From Streptomyces poriferorum (GTDB lineage Bacteria > Actinomycetota > Actinomycetes > Streptomycetales > Streptomycetaceae), in assembly GCF_019399235.1 (NCBI RefSeq), contig NZ_JAELVH010000011.1, forward strand, positions 1-53,217: DNA of 53,217 nucleotides, in the 5' to 3' direction. Every line of letters begins with the position of its first letter. Positions within the stretch are counted from its first letter, which is position 1. The translations under genes and the position numbers were made by a program. Below, one piece after another: positions 9,131 to 17,256 of this stretch. Under the pieces are notes generated by a model. That model was not told the origin of the DNA. It saw only the letters and a program-made list of their open reading frames with translations, and made no database searches.

Positions 9131-10603
9131 TCAGGCGTGGTCGGTGACCGGATCGGTCTCGGCGGGCGTCTCGGCCGGGGTATCGTCCGCGGCCGGTTCC
9201 GGCTTGGGCTTCCCCGGCAGCAGCAGACCGGCTGCGAAGACCACGACGGCGGCGGCGACCGGCCACCAGAAGGCGTTGCCGAAGGAGTCGGCGGTGGGGG
9301 CCGCGTGGGAACCGCCGCCCTGGAGGATCAATGCCACCACCGCGATGCCCAGCGAGGCCCCGATCTGGTTGAGGATGAACACCGCGCCGGTGGCGCCCGC
9401 GACCGCCTCGCCCGGCACCGTCTTGTAGACCGAGCCCATGGTGGGCGCGCCCACCAGGCCCATGCCGAAGCCGGCGGCGAACTGCGCGGCGGTCAGCGCG
9501 ATCTGCGAGGTGCCGGAGTCCGAGCCGGTGAAGACCAGGGCGCCGAGACCGATGAGCAGAGCGCCGGTGGGCACCAGCCGGCGAGCGCCGACCTTGTCCG
9601 CGAGGTTGCCGGCGATCGGCATGCCGATCAGGGTGCCGAGGCCCAGCGGGGCGAGCAGCAGCCCGGATTCGAGGACGCTGTGGCTGTGCACCTGCTGGTA
9701 GTACAGCGGCAGCAGGAAGAGGAGCGAGAAGAGACCGCCGCCGAGCAGGAACATGGTGGTCACGCTGGCGCTGAAGCCCTTGTTGCTGAACAGCCGCAGA
9801 TCTAGCAGCGGAGTGACGGTGGTGCGCAGGGCGTGCACGGCGTACGCGACGAACAGCGCGACACCGACGGCCAGCCCCACGATCACCTTGGTGCTGCCGA
9901 AGCCGTCGCCGCCGGCCTGGGACAGGGCGTAGACGAGCGCGGCGAATCCGGGGGAGAGCAGCGCGACACCCAGGGCGTCGAGGGGCACCGGGTCACCGCT
10001 CGGCGGCGGGTCGGCGGGCAGCACCCGGATCGCCAGCACGATCGCGGCGAGCGCGAAGGGGATGTTGACCAGGAACATCCACTCCCAGGAGAAGTTGTCC
10101 AGCAGCAGCCCACCGATGATGGGGCCGAGCACCGGGCCGAGCGTGATCGGTACGGAGACCAGACCCATGACCCGGCCGATCCTTGCGGGCCCCGCGGCGC
10201 CCGCGACGACGGTCATCATGATCGGGTCGACCATGCCCCCGCCGAAGCCCTGGACGATGCGGAAGGCGATCAGGCTCTCCGCGTTCCAGGCGAAGGCGCA
10301 GAGCGTCGAGCCGATCAGGAAGACCGAGAGGCCCAGCAGCCACATGCGCTTGGCGCCGAACCGGACCACGGCCCAGCCCGCCAGTGGGATCGCCAGGGCG
10401 ACCGCGAGCAGATAGCCGGTGGTGACCCACTCGATGGTGGCGAGTGTCGCGTGGAACTCGCCGCCCAGCGTGCTGATCCCGACGTTGACGATCGTCGCGT
10501 CCAGGTAGGACATCATCCCGCCGAGCACCATGACGCCGACGAGCGTGAGCAGAGCGGCATCGAGCCGGGCAGGCCCGCTCCCGGCCGCCTTTGTTTCAGA
10601 CAC
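9131..10603 (-). CDS. MFS multidrug exporter, DHA2 (EmrB/QacA) family
   Basis: The 490-residue membrane protein has the DHA2 pattern: the helix 1 motif LDATIVNV, motif A-like VVRFGAKRMW, and motif C-like GPVLGPIIGG in helix 5, with about 14 predicted membrane helices and a charged C-terminal tail. Such proteins expel drugs by proton antiport. The GTG start at 10603 has AAAAGGAG five bases ahead. It diverges from a TetR gene across a palindrome at 10625-10647, the usual repressor-controlled export pair, and probably provides self-resistance or export of the cluster product. Abyssomicin clusters carry a comparable TetR and DHA2 pair (AbyC/AbyD as I recall). Confidence 0.93.
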   Translation of the reverse strand: MSETKAAGSGPARLDAALLTLVGVMVLGGMMSYLDATIVNVGISTLGGEFHATLATIEWVTTGYLLAVALAIPLAGWAVVRFGAKRMWLLGLSVFLIGSTLCAFAWNAESLIAFRIVQGFGGGMVDPIMMTVVAGAAGPARIGRVMGLVSVPITLGPVLGPIIGGLLLDNFSWEWMFLVNIPFALAAIVLAIRVLPADPPPSGDPVPLDALGVALLSPGFAALVYALSQAGGDGFGSTKVIVGLAVGVALFVAYAVHALRTTVTPLLDLRLFSNKGFSASVTTMFLLGGGLFSLLFLLPLYYQQVHSHSVLESGLLLAPLGLGTLIGMPIAGNLADKVGARRLVPTGALLIGLGALVFTGSDSGTSQIALTAAQFAAGFGMGLVGAPTMGSVYKTVPGEAVAGATGAVFILNQIGASLGIAVVALILQGGGSHAAPTADSFGNAFWWPVAAAVVVFAAGLLLPGKPKPEPAADDTPAETPAETDPVTDHA

Positions 10604-10624
10604 GGCAACTCCTTTTAACCACTC

Positions 10625-10647
10625 TACCCAGAAAATTTTACTGGGTA
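10625..10647. promoter_or_regulatory. Palindromic operator, likely TetR binding site
   Basis: TACCCAG at 10625-10631 and CTGGGTA at 10641-10647 form a perfect 7-bp inverted repeat around the AT-rich spacer AAAATTTTA. It is centred between the divergent exporter (start 10603) and TetR gene (start 10683) and is conspicuously AT-rich for this genome. The likely reading is that the TetR protein represses both genes from this site until a ligand, perhaps the cluster product, releases it. Confidence 0.8.
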
Positions 10648-10682
10648 GTTAAATTCTGTGGCTGGCACGGTAGCATGGCTGC

Positions 10683-11366
10683 ATGAGCGTTGGCGAGAAC
10701 GAAGAGACGGCCGGTGGCCCGGTGGACCGAGGGCGGCTGGACAAGCGCCGGGCGATCGTGGAGGCCGCCCTGCGGGTCTTCGCGCAGGTCGGATACGCAC
10801 AGGCGAGCCTGGACGTGATCGCCGCCGAGGCCGGGGTGTCCAAGCCGACGATCTACAACCACCTGGGGTCGAAGGAGAAGCTGTTCCGGCATGTCATGAC
10901 GGAGACCGCCGCCCGGTCCAACGCCAAGACCCTCGACGTCCTCACCGCCTTCCCGACCGACCCGGACCAGCTGCGCCCGGGCCTGGAGGACCTCGCCACC
11001 AAGCTCGTCGACTGCTACTGCGACGAGCAGTCCGAGTCCGTGCGCCGGCTGCTGTACGCGGAGGCCGTGCGCTTCCCGGACCTCTTCGACGCGGTGCGGG
11101 CCAGCGGGCCCAACCAGTTCACCGAGGCGCTCGCGGGCCGGCTCGCCCGCCTCGCGAACGCGGGGCACCTGCGGGTCGAGGACCCGGTCAGGGCGGCCAA
11201 CCAGTTCATCGCGCTGGTCTACGAGGAGCTGCCCGGGATGAGCGCGCTGGGCACCCGGCCCCTCGACCCGGCCGACGTCGCGAAGGTCGTCACCGCCGGT
11301 GTCGACACCTTCCTGCGCGCCTTCGGTACGGAACCGGCCGGCGGCCCCGGCAAGGTCAGCGGCTGA
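10683..11366 (+). CDS. TetR/AcrR family transcriptional regulator
   Basis: The 227-residue protein has an N-terminal TetR DNA-binding domain (about residues 20-70) with helix-turn-helix core SLDVIAAEAGVSKPTIYNHL, and an all-helical C-terminal ligand-binding domain of the AcrR C-terminal type. It diverges from the DHA2 exporter gene and most likely controls it through the palindrome at 10625-10647. The ATG at 10683 overlaps the end of a three-codon mini-frame (ATG GCT GCA TGA) that starts at 10675; no clear ribosome binding site precedes either. Its end overlaps the convergent flavin reductase gene by 11 bp. Confidence 0.92.
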   Translation: MSVGENEETAGGPVDRGRLDKRRAIVEAALRVFAQVGYAQASLDVIAAEAGVSKPTIYNHLGSKEKLFRHVMTETAARSNAKTLDVLTAFPTDPDQLRPGLEDLATKLVDCYCDEQSESVRRLLYAEAVRFPDLFDAVRASGPNQFTEALAGRLARLANAGHLRVEDPVRAANQFIALVYEELPGMSALGTRPLDPADVAKVVTAGVDTFLRAFGTEPAGGPGKVSG

Positions 11367-11856
11367 GCCGTCCGTACGAGCCCCGGAAGAACAGCAGCGG
11401 GTCCCCGTCCTCCACCGCGTCGAGCCGGTGCACCCGGGCGACCACGATCACATGGTCGCCCGCCGGGTGCTCGGCCTCGACCGAGCATTCCAGCCAGGCG
11501 AGCGCGCCCTCCAGGACCGGTGCGCCGTCCGGCGAGGAGCCCCAGGGCATGCCGTGGAACTTGTCACCGCCGGTCACCGCCAGCCGGGACGCGGCCTCCC
11601 GCTGCCCGACCCCCAGGATGCTGATCCCCAGCAGCCCGCCGGCGCGGATGCGCGGCCAGCTGGTGCTGGTGTCCGCGACGCAGAACGAGACCAGCGGCGG
11701 ATCGAGCGAGACCGAGCAGAACGAGTTCGCAGCGAGCCCCGACCGGCTGCCGGTCGCCGTGTCCTGCGAAGCGACGGCGACCACGCCCGTCGCGAACCGT
11801 CCGAGCACATTGCGCAGACATCGAGTGCCGCCGTCGAGGGCTCTCGTCCCGGTCAT
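11356..11856 (-). CDS. Flavin reductase (FMN-binding split-barrel, HpaC-like)
   Basis: The 166-residue protein matches the small component of two-component flavin monooxygenases. It begins LRNVLGRFATGVVAVAS and contains the GLAANSFCSVSLDPPLVSFC segment where flavin binds, then GVGQREAASRLA and an acidic C-terminal half. It reduces FMN or FAD with NAD(P)H for an oxygenase partner; the LLM monooxygenase at 7979-9022 is the obvious candidate. The start at 11856 overlaps the alpha/beta hydrolase stop as ATGA, so it is the last gene of the tetronate operon. By analogy with AbyZ/AbmZ it would serve a late tailoring oxidation. Confidence 0.9.
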   Translation of the reverse strand: MTGTRALDGGTRCLRNVLGRFATGVVAVASQDTATGSRSGLAANSFCSVSLDPPLVSFCVADTSTSWPRIRAGGLLGISILGVGQREAASRLAVTGGDKFHGMPWGSSPDGAPVLEGALAWLECSVEAEHPAGDHVIVVARVHRLDAVEDGDPLLFFRGSYGRLSR

Positions 11857-12938
11857 GCCCGATTTCCCCCGCCGTACCGCAGCCGTGCGAACTCCCTGGT
11901 CAGTGCCACCCGTTGGTCGCCGAACCCGCCGCGCATCCGCAGCACCGACAGCAGCGTCCACAGGCGCGTCTGCGCGAAGTGCAGCGGCGAGCCGTGCACA
12001 TCGTCGTGGGCCAGCAGCCGGACCCCGCGCACCCGCTCCCGCAGCAGCCGGGCATCACCCGGCGGAATGATCTCGTCCCGCAGGCTCGTCACATGCGCCA
12101 CCGGAATCCGCAGGGCCGCCAGTTCCTCGGGCGACAGCGCCCAGTCCCCGATCAGCCCGTAGACCTCGTCCGGCTTCGACCGGGTGAGATGGGCCAGCGT
12201 GTCCGTGGTGATCCGGGGGACCTTGCGCTGCCACGCGGTGTCCGTGAAGAAGTCGCGCAGCGGCGCCCCCGCGCCGACGACACCGCTGATCCGTGAGTCG
12301 TACAGGGCGGCCCGCAGGGCCAGATGCCCGCTGAAGCTGAGCGCGAGGGCGTACGTGCGGGAGGTGTCGGCCCGGTCACCGACCGCATCCAGGACGGCGG
12401 AGAACATCTGCCAGCTGTCGGCCCCGTACAGCAGGGAGTTCTCGCCCACGCCCGGCATCTCGGTGACCACCCCGGCGAAGCCCAGCGCCCCGAGCTGGAG
12501 CAGCACCGGCGCCCACTGCTCCTTGACGGAGACGATCCCGCCGGTCATCACCAGCAACGGCTTGGGGTCCGACGCGTCGAGCCCCGCGGTCCAGCAGCGG
12601 ATCCGGCCGCCAGCGAGGTCGATGTCCAGCCGCTCCACGGCCGGGAAGTCCGACCGCCAGGTGTCGAACGACGCGGTGCACCGCTCCAGGGCCTCCTGCC
12701 GCGCCGAACCGTCCACGAACGGGAATCTGGCCATGTTGTAGTGCACGGAGGCGTCCAGCGGCTTGCCCTCGGCCTCCAGCCGGGCGCCCTCGGCGCTCCA
12801 CTCGTGCACCCAGGACCCCGGGGTGCCGTTCTCGTCGTCCTCGATCCGGGAGAGCAGCGGATCGTAGTGCGCGGGCGGCAGGCCCTGCGAACGGGTGTGG
12901 GCGACGACGAAGTTCTTCAGTTCCGCGATGTCGTTCAT
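11853..12938 (-). CDS. Alpha/beta hydrolase-fold lyase of tetronate biosynthesis (Agg5/AbyA5-like)
   Basis: The 361-residue protein has an FrsA-like (DUF1100) alpha/beta hydrolase fold. The nucleophile elbow reads ALSFSGHLA: the serine is retained but the classical G-x-S-x-G glycines are Ala and Ser. A late HDDVHGS segment supplies a candidate catalytic histidine. In agglomerin and abyssomicin pathways this family does not hydrolyse but eliminates acetate from the acetylated tetronate to give the exocyclic methylene used in the later cycloaddition. The gene is translationally coupled on both sides (ATGA overlaps) to the acyltransferase that makes its substrate and to the flavin reductase. Function is assigned from family and gene order; an ordinary esterase is the alternative. 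Confidence 0.85.
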   Translation of the reverse strand: MNDIAELKNFVVAHTRSQGLPPAHYDPLLSRIEDDENGTPGSWVHEWSAEGARLEAEGKPLDASVHYNMARFPFVDGSARQEALERCTASFDTWRSDFPAVERLDIDLAGGRIRCWTAGLDASDPKPLLVMTGGIVSVKEQWAPVLLQLGALGFAGVVTEMPGVGENSLLYGADSWQMFSAVLDAVGDRADTSRTYALALSFSGHLALRAALYDSRISGVVGAGAPLRDFFTDTAWQRKVPRITTDTLAHLTRSKPDEVYGLIGDWALSPEELAALRIPVAHVTSLRDEIIPPGDARLLRERVRGVRLLAHDDVHGSPLHFAQTRLWTLLSVLRMRGGFGDQRVALTREFARLRYGGGNRA

Positions 12939-13702
12939 ACGCTTTCCAGCGCCTCCTTGACCTCGGTCAGTACGTCTGCCGCCTCGGCGCCGTCGATGAC
13001 CCGGTGGTCGAAGGCCAGACTCAGCCGCAGCACCGGAGCCACCACGATCCGGCCCTCCCGCACGACGGGCCGATCCAGGACACGGCCGACCCCGAACGTG
13101 GTCGTCGTGCCGCCCACCGAATGGAAGGAGTCGACCGCGCGGTGGCCCAGCGAGGTGACCGCGAACGTGCCGTTGAGATGGGGCCGCAGGGCGAGCGAGT
13201 CCGCCGCGGCGCGGAAGGCCTTGCGGCCCTCGGCCCAGGGGGCCCGGTGCAGTTTCCGTACCCCGTCGAACTCGGGCAGGTTCTCCGGGTCGCCGTCCCG
13301 GACGCGCTCCAGATGCTCCTGTATGGCGGGCAGTTCGGACTCATGGACATGGGGCACGATGGTGCCGAGCACCACCCGGCGCCCGTCCAGGGTGCGATCC
13401 AGGGCCACCTTGCCGTTGACGAACGGATAGTGCGCGATCCTCAGCCGGCGGGGCCCGCCGCGCACCGCCGCGTTGGCGTCCGGGTGCTTGGCCAGCACCC
13501 GGCCGGCGGCCCGCAGCACGTACGTGGTGGTCGCATAACGCACCCCCTCGCTCTCCAGCGCCGCCGCGCGGTGGGCGAGCACTCCGCTCATGTCGACCTC
13601 GGTGTCGAGGAACACCGGCGAGAAGTCCCGGATCACCTCCAGGAAGAACAGCGTGTGCCTGCGCTGGCGGGGGAGCAGCTCACCGGTATCGGGGGTGGTC
13701 AC
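12935..13702 (-). CDS. 2-oxoacid dehydrogenase E2-like acetyltransferase of tetronate biosynthesis (Agg4/AbyA4-like)
   Basis: The 255-residue protein is a stand-alone catalytic domain of the dihydrolipoyl acyltransferase (E2) type without lipoyl or subunit-binding domains. The active-site signature near the C terminus is FDHRVIDG, giving the His and Asp expected of E2 enzymes. In tetronate pathways this protein acetylates the primary hydroxyl of the glycerol-derived tetronate before elimination. The GTG start at 13702 overlaps the ACP stop (GTGA) and its own stop overlaps the hydrolase start, so the ACP, acetyltransferase and lyase genes form one coupled unit. A longer upstream frame would run through the ACP gene and is rejected. 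Confidence 0.9.
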   Translation of the reverse strand: MTTPDTGELLPRQRRHTLFFLEVIRDFSPVFLDTEVDMSGVLAHRAAALESEGVRYATTTYVLRAAGRVLAKHPDANAAVRGGPRRLRIAHYPFVNGKVALDRTLDGRRVVLGTIVPHVHESELPAIQEHLERVRDGDPENLPEFDGVRKLHRAPWAEGRKAFRAAADSLALRPHLNGTFAVTSLGHRAVDSFHSVGGTTTTFGVGRVLDRPVVREGRIVVAPVLRLSLAFDHRVIDGAEAADVLTEVKEALESV

Positions 13703-13926
13703 GGCGCGACCGCCAGCAGATACACGTCCTTCAGGCTGGATGCCTCCAGGACATCGGCCAGCGGCAGCGAACGCCCCGTCTCGCGCTCCAGGACCGTGCA
13801 CAGCGCCAGCAGATGCACCGAGTCCCAGGATTCCACGGTGTCCAGGCCCCGGCCGAGGTCATCGGCGGTGACAGGCAAAGCGAGTTCGTCCCGCAGCAGC
13901 GTGACGAAATCATCGACGGTCTTCAC
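13699..13926 (-). CDS. Discrete acyl carrier protein for glyceryl loading (Agg3/AbyA3-like)
   Basis: This 75-residue acyl carrier protein has the helix 2 motif ESWDSVHLL with the serine that takes phosphopantetheine. In tetronate biosynthesis it carries the glyceryl unit made from 1,3-bisphosphoglycerate by the FkbH-like protein. The GTG at 13926 is chosen because AAAGGA stands six bases ahead and the protein then has normal ACP length; the gene overlaps the FkbH-like stop by 17 bp. Phosphopantetheinylation could come from the transferase encoded at 22853-23563. It is too short to be a PKS fragment and its context makes the role clear. Confidence 0.92.
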   Translation of the reverse strand: MKTVDDFVTLLRDELALPVTADDLGRGLDTVESWDSVHLLALCTVLERETGRSLPLADVLEASSLKDVYLLAVAP

Positions 13927-15784
13927 TGGGGGTCCTTTCGAAACGGGCGGTGAGACGGATGTGATCGACGGCTGCGGCGGCCGGCCGGGACGCGAGCCGG
14001 AAGTCGGCCGAGTCCGCGTCCTCGCGGACCGTCTCGAATCCGGCCCGGGGGTAGAAGTCCGCCACCTTGCCGTTGCGGGCGGTCCGCGCATACGCGGCCC
14101 GTACCTCGGTGGCACCGCTGTCGAAGGCGTGCCCCAGTACCGCGCCGAGGACGGCCTGCTCGATGCCGCGCGAGAAGACACGGCAGCTCAGCAGGAAGTT
14201 CTCGATGTGCAGCACCCCGGCCTGGCGTCGCAGCAGCACCACGCCGACCAGGCCGTTGTCCCCGAACCGGTCGGCCGATTCGATCGCGAGCACCCGCACC
14301 GCCGGATCGTCGTGCAGAGCCCGCACCTCGGCGGGCTGCAGCCGCCGGGTGGTGAGGTTGAACTGATTGGTGCGCAGAGTGAGCTGGGAGACCCGGTCCA
14401 GCCTGGCCGCGTCCACGGGGGCGAGCGTCACGGAGATGTCCAGCTCCCGCAGATAGCCGTCGAGGGACTCGAAGGTGTGCAGGAAGTCCTGCCGCGCCCG
14501 CTCCTCGCGATAACGGGCCGGCCGGGCCCGGTCCTCCGCGGTGAGGGCCCGCACATCGAACCAGCCGTCGCGCAGCAGCCGTTCGACATGGAGTGCGGGC
14601 TCCCGGCCCACCTGGAGCACCGCGACGCCGGGCAGCTCACGGCGGACGAGGCCGCACTCGAAGGAGCTGTCGTCGACGAAGACGAAGCTGTCCGTGCCCA
14701 GATTGAGGTCGGCCGCCAGCTCGGCGAGGTTCTCGTGTTTGGGCCGCCAGTTGGCCCGCACCTGCACGAAGTCATCTTCACGCAAAGTGAGTTCGGGATG
14801 CTCTCGCAGGGTCTTCACCACCGGTTCCCGGTCGTTCTTGCTGACGGCGGCCAGCAGTACCCCCTGGGAGCCCAGTTGCTTCGCCACCGCCTGGAAGCGC
14901 CGGAAGGCCTCTCCGCGATAGCTTCCCGCCACCTCGATCCCCTCGGGGCCCGCCTCACCGAGCACACCGCCCCACACGGTGTCGTCCAGGTCCAGGGCGA
15001 GCACCTTCTTCGCCCCGCCCGCCGACTGCCGCGCCAGATGGCCTATCTCGCGGGCGTAGCCGGCCAGCAGCCCGTCGGACAGATGCGCCTTGGCGTACAC
15101 GCTCTGCCGTACGTCATGGGCGGCGACCCCCTCCGCGAGCAGCGGGTCGAGATCCACCGTGACCACCTCGGGCCGGGTCTCCACCAGACGCAGCAGACGG
15201 GCGTTGGCCTCCCGCCACACGGCTCCGAGCCGGGCCCGTGAGCCGAGGTCGACGAGCTGCGCGGTCAGCGAGCGGGGCAGCGGGAGCGTGTTGAGGACGA
15301 GCGTGGCGCCCCGGGCCGTCGCGGCGAACACCTCGGCGGCCCGCTCGACCAGCGCCGTCTTCTCGTCCAGGACCCGCTCCACGTCCTCCACCCGCCAGGG
15401 AAGCGGCAGTTCGTCGGCCACGAGCGCCGGGTCGAGGACACAGAGGACCAGAGAGGGGGCGGCGGCGTAGAGGTCGCTGCCCGGATCCGCGAGGTCGAAG
15501 ACCCAGCTGTCGAAGTCGGACAGCCGCACCCGCGCCAGCAGCCCGTGCCGGGCCAGCTCGCCGGTGAGCGCGGGCACCAGCGCGGACAGGGTGCCGTGCC
15601 CGGTCACCGCGATCAGCGGCGCGGGCGTGCCGGGGTGGGCGGCGAGCACCTTGCCGGGATCCAGCCGGGCCAGGGCCCTGCCCGCCCGGACGAGAGCGTC
15701 CCCTTCCAGACCGGCCACCAGGCCCCGCACGGCGGGGTAGTCCTCGGCCGTGATCTCCCGCAGGTCCGCGGTCGTGTCGGTCAC
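13910..15784 (-). CDS. FkbH-like glyceryl-ACP synthase (HAD subfamily IIIC; Agg1/AbyA1-like)
   Basis: The 624-residue protein has an N-terminal FkbH-type region (about 1-265), a HAD domain starting at the catalytic motif LALDLDDTVWGG, a second HAD segment containing VFVDDSSFE, and a GNAT-like C-terminal region (about 450-600). Such enzymes take 1,3-bisphosphoglycerate, remove a phosphate and load the glyceryl group on a dedicated ACP, the first committed step of tetronate rings. The ACP gene overlaps its 3' end. The GTG start at 15784 has GGGAG eight bases ahead and lies four bases after the KAS III-like stop. FkbH-like proteins also start methoxymalonyl-ACP synthesis, but the companion dehydrogenases for that route are absent while all tetronate partners are present. 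Confidence 0.93.
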   Translation of the reverse strand: MTDTTADLREITAEDYPAVRGLVAGLEGDALVRAGRALARLDPGKVLAAHPGTPAPLIAVTGHGTLSALVPALTGELARHGLLARVRLSDFDSWVFDLADPGSDLYAAAPSLVLCVLDPALVADELPLPWRVEDVERVLDEKTALVERAAEVFAATARGATLVLNTLPLPRSLTAQLVDLGSRARLGAVWREANARLLRLVETRPEVVTVDLDPLLAEGVAAHDVRQSVYAKAHLSDGLLAGYAREIGHLARQSAGGAKKVLALDLDDTVWGGVLGEAGPEGIEVAGSYRGEAFRRFQAVAKQLGSQGVLLAAVSKNDREPVVKTLREHPELTLREDDFVQVRANWRPKHENLAELAADLNLGTDSFVFVDDSSFECGLVRRELPGVAVLQVGREPALHVERLLRDGWFDVRALTAEDRARPARYREERARQDFLHTFESLDGYLRELDISVTLAPVDAARLDRVSQLTLRTNQFNLTTRRLQPAEVRALHDDPAVRVLAIESADRFGDNGLVGVVLLRRQAGVLHIENFLLSCRVFSRGIEQAVLGAVLGHAFDSGATEVRAAYARTARNGKVADFYPRAGFETVREDADSADFRLASRPAAAAVDHIRLTARFERTPSEDRR

Positions 15785-15788
15785 GGTG

Positions 15789-16820
15789 TCAGCTCCCTTC
15801 CAGGGCGAAGCCCGCCTTGAGCCACTTGCTGGACTCGATGGAGATGCCCACCGCCCGCCGGCCGCCGGCCAGCCGGGCGAGTGCCCGCTCCAGCTGGAGG
15901 AAGACGATGGCGTTGCCGCAGTTGCCCGCGTCGTCGACGCAGGAGACGGCCTCGGCGTCCGGCAGGCCGAGCCCCTCGGTGATCAGCCGGGTCATCCGGC
16001 CGGACAGCTGGGGAGGCAGCAGCAGGTCCACGTCCTCGCGGGCCCAGCCCAGGCCGTCCAGCAGCTCCTCCAGCACCTCGCCGGCCATGGCCGGCACGTG
16101 CTTCTCGATGGCCTTGTAGTCCTCGGTGGCCGCCGGCCGGTCGCTGTCCCGGTCGGCGGGGCCGAACCATTCGAGGACCGCGCCGGGCTCCCTGCCCAGC
16201 CCCACCAGCCGGGTGAACAGCGCCCGTACGGACACGGCGCCCGGCCCCGGCTCGGTGGAGACGACCGCAGCGCCGGCCGCGTCCCCGAACAGGACGTAGT
16301 TGACCAGTTCGGCAGGAGCCGTGGCGCGCAGATCGGTGTCCAGGTCGTAGAACCGGGCGATCACGTCGCCGCCGAGCACCAGCACGGTACGGGCGCTCCC
16401 GCTGCGCAGCAGCTGCTGGGCGACATCGAGTGCCTGGACGGCGCCGGAGCAACCCGACTGGAGCTGGAAGCTGCGTACGCCGTCGATACCCAGCCGGTCC
16501 GCGACCACGTTGACGGTCGCCGGCATCAGCCGGTCCGGCGTTGCGGTGCCCAGCACCACGGCGTCCACCTGTCCCGGGGCCAGACCCGCCCGGTCCAGTG
16601 CCGTGCGGCCCGCCTCCTCGGCCAGATCCGCCAGCGACACGGTGAGCTTCCCCGAGTCCAGATCCAGGGCCAGGTGGCGCGATGCGGTGCCGATGAAGAC
16701 ATCCACCCACTGCTGCCACAGCGCGTCCATGCCGAACCGCTCAGCCAGTGCGGCGTTGTCCAGTGGCGGGCCGGGAAGCGCGGAGGCCGCCGACCTTATG
16801 TACACGTCCCGACCCGTCAT
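15789..16820 (-). CDS. KAS III-like enzyme for tetronate ring formation (Agg2/AbyA2-like)
   Basis: The 343-residue protein has the thiolase fold of FabH-type ketosynthases. The active cysteine is C124 in the SGCSGAVQA loop, and the asparagine position is kept in DAGNCGN (N300). The histidine expected in the P-H-Q-A-N motif of FabH is missing: the region reads LLLPPQLSGRM, with proline at the His position (P270). In RK-682, agglomerin and abyssomicin pathways this protein joins glyceryl-ACP to the beta-keto acyl chain, forming C-C and C-O bonds of the tetronate. The altered triad fits a condensing or cyclising role rather than malonyl decarboxylation. The gene lies 31 bp after the Diels-Alderase gene with GGAAGGG ahead of the ATG. 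Confidence 0.9.
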   Translation of the reverse strand: MTGRDVYIRSAASALPGPPLDNAALAERFGMDALWQQWVDVFIGTASRHLALDLDSGKLTVSLADLAEEAGRTALDRAGLAPGQVDAVVLGTATPDRLMPATVNVVADRLGIDGVRSFQLQSGCSGAVQALDVAQQLLRSGSARTVLVLGGDVIARFYDLDTDLRATAPAELVNYVLFGDAAGAAVVSTEPGPGAVSVRALFTRLVGLGREPGAVLEWFGPADRDSDRPAATEDYKAIEKHVPAMAGEVLEELLDGLGWAREDVDLLLPPQLSGRMTRLITEGLGLPDAEAVSCVDDAGNCGNAIVFLQLERALARLAGGRRAVGISIESSKWLKAGFALEGS

Positions 16821-16851
16821 GAGGGCCCTTCCTCGCTCGTTCGGACCGGAC

Positions 16852-17256
16852 TCAGTCGGACAGCAGGATCCGCGCCTCGGCGGAGGCCCGGACTCCGGTC
16901 ATCCGCCAGGTACGGAAGCCGCGCAGGCCCTCGTAGCGGCCACTTGTCCCGGTCGCGGGATAGTGCACCCACTCGCTGGTGCGCACGTCGTTGAAGTCCG
17001 CCCACCCCTCGGCGTGAATGGTGCCGTCGTCGAGGGTGATGTCCTCGGTGTAGTAGGTCAGCAGCCCGCCGTCGCCCGGCCGGACGTACTCGATCCGGAA
17101 CGAGCCGTGCGAGGTGCCAATCAGCTTTCCGTCCTCGTCGTACAGTTCGTCGTCGAACGTGCCGGTCTGGCCGGTGCTCGGGTCGGCGACCTCGACGTCG
17201 TCGACCACCTTGACCACGACTTCCCTCGGGACGCGCAGCACGATCTGGTCAGCCAT
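16852..17256 (-). CDS. AbyU-like spirotetronate Diels-Alderase (small beta-barrel)
   Basis: The 134-residue protein resembles AbyU/AbmU, the beta-barrel enzymes that close the spiro cyclohexene by intramolecular [4+2] cycloaddition in abyssomicins. AbyU pocket residues that I recall (Phe41, Tyr76, Phe95, Tyr106, Arg122, Trp124, Met126) map with a constant offset of seven onto F34, Y69, F88, Y99, R115, W117 and M119 here. The barrel is rich in alternating strands such as GTSHGSFRIEYVR and GWADFNDVR. The ATG at 17256 is chosen for GAGAGGAA ahead of it; the longer frame from 17289 lacks a site. The start overlaps the RHS gene stop by 8 nt. Neighbouring genes supply the exocyclic methylene dienophile, which fits the role well. 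Homology is from memory rather than a database match. Confidence 0.88.
   Translation of the reverse strand: MADQIVLRVPREVVVKVVDDVEVADPSTGQTGTFDDELYDEDGKLIGTSHGSFRIEYVRPGDGGLLTYYTEDITLDDGTIHAEGWADFNDVRTSEWVHYPATGTSGRYEGLRGFRTWRMTGVRASAEARILLSD

Noticed and set aside
13910..15784. FkbH-like protein as part of a methoxymalonyl-ACP pathway
   Set aside because: The acyl-CoA dehydrogenase, hydroxyacyl dehydrogenase and O-methyltransferase partners are absent while every tetronate partner is present.
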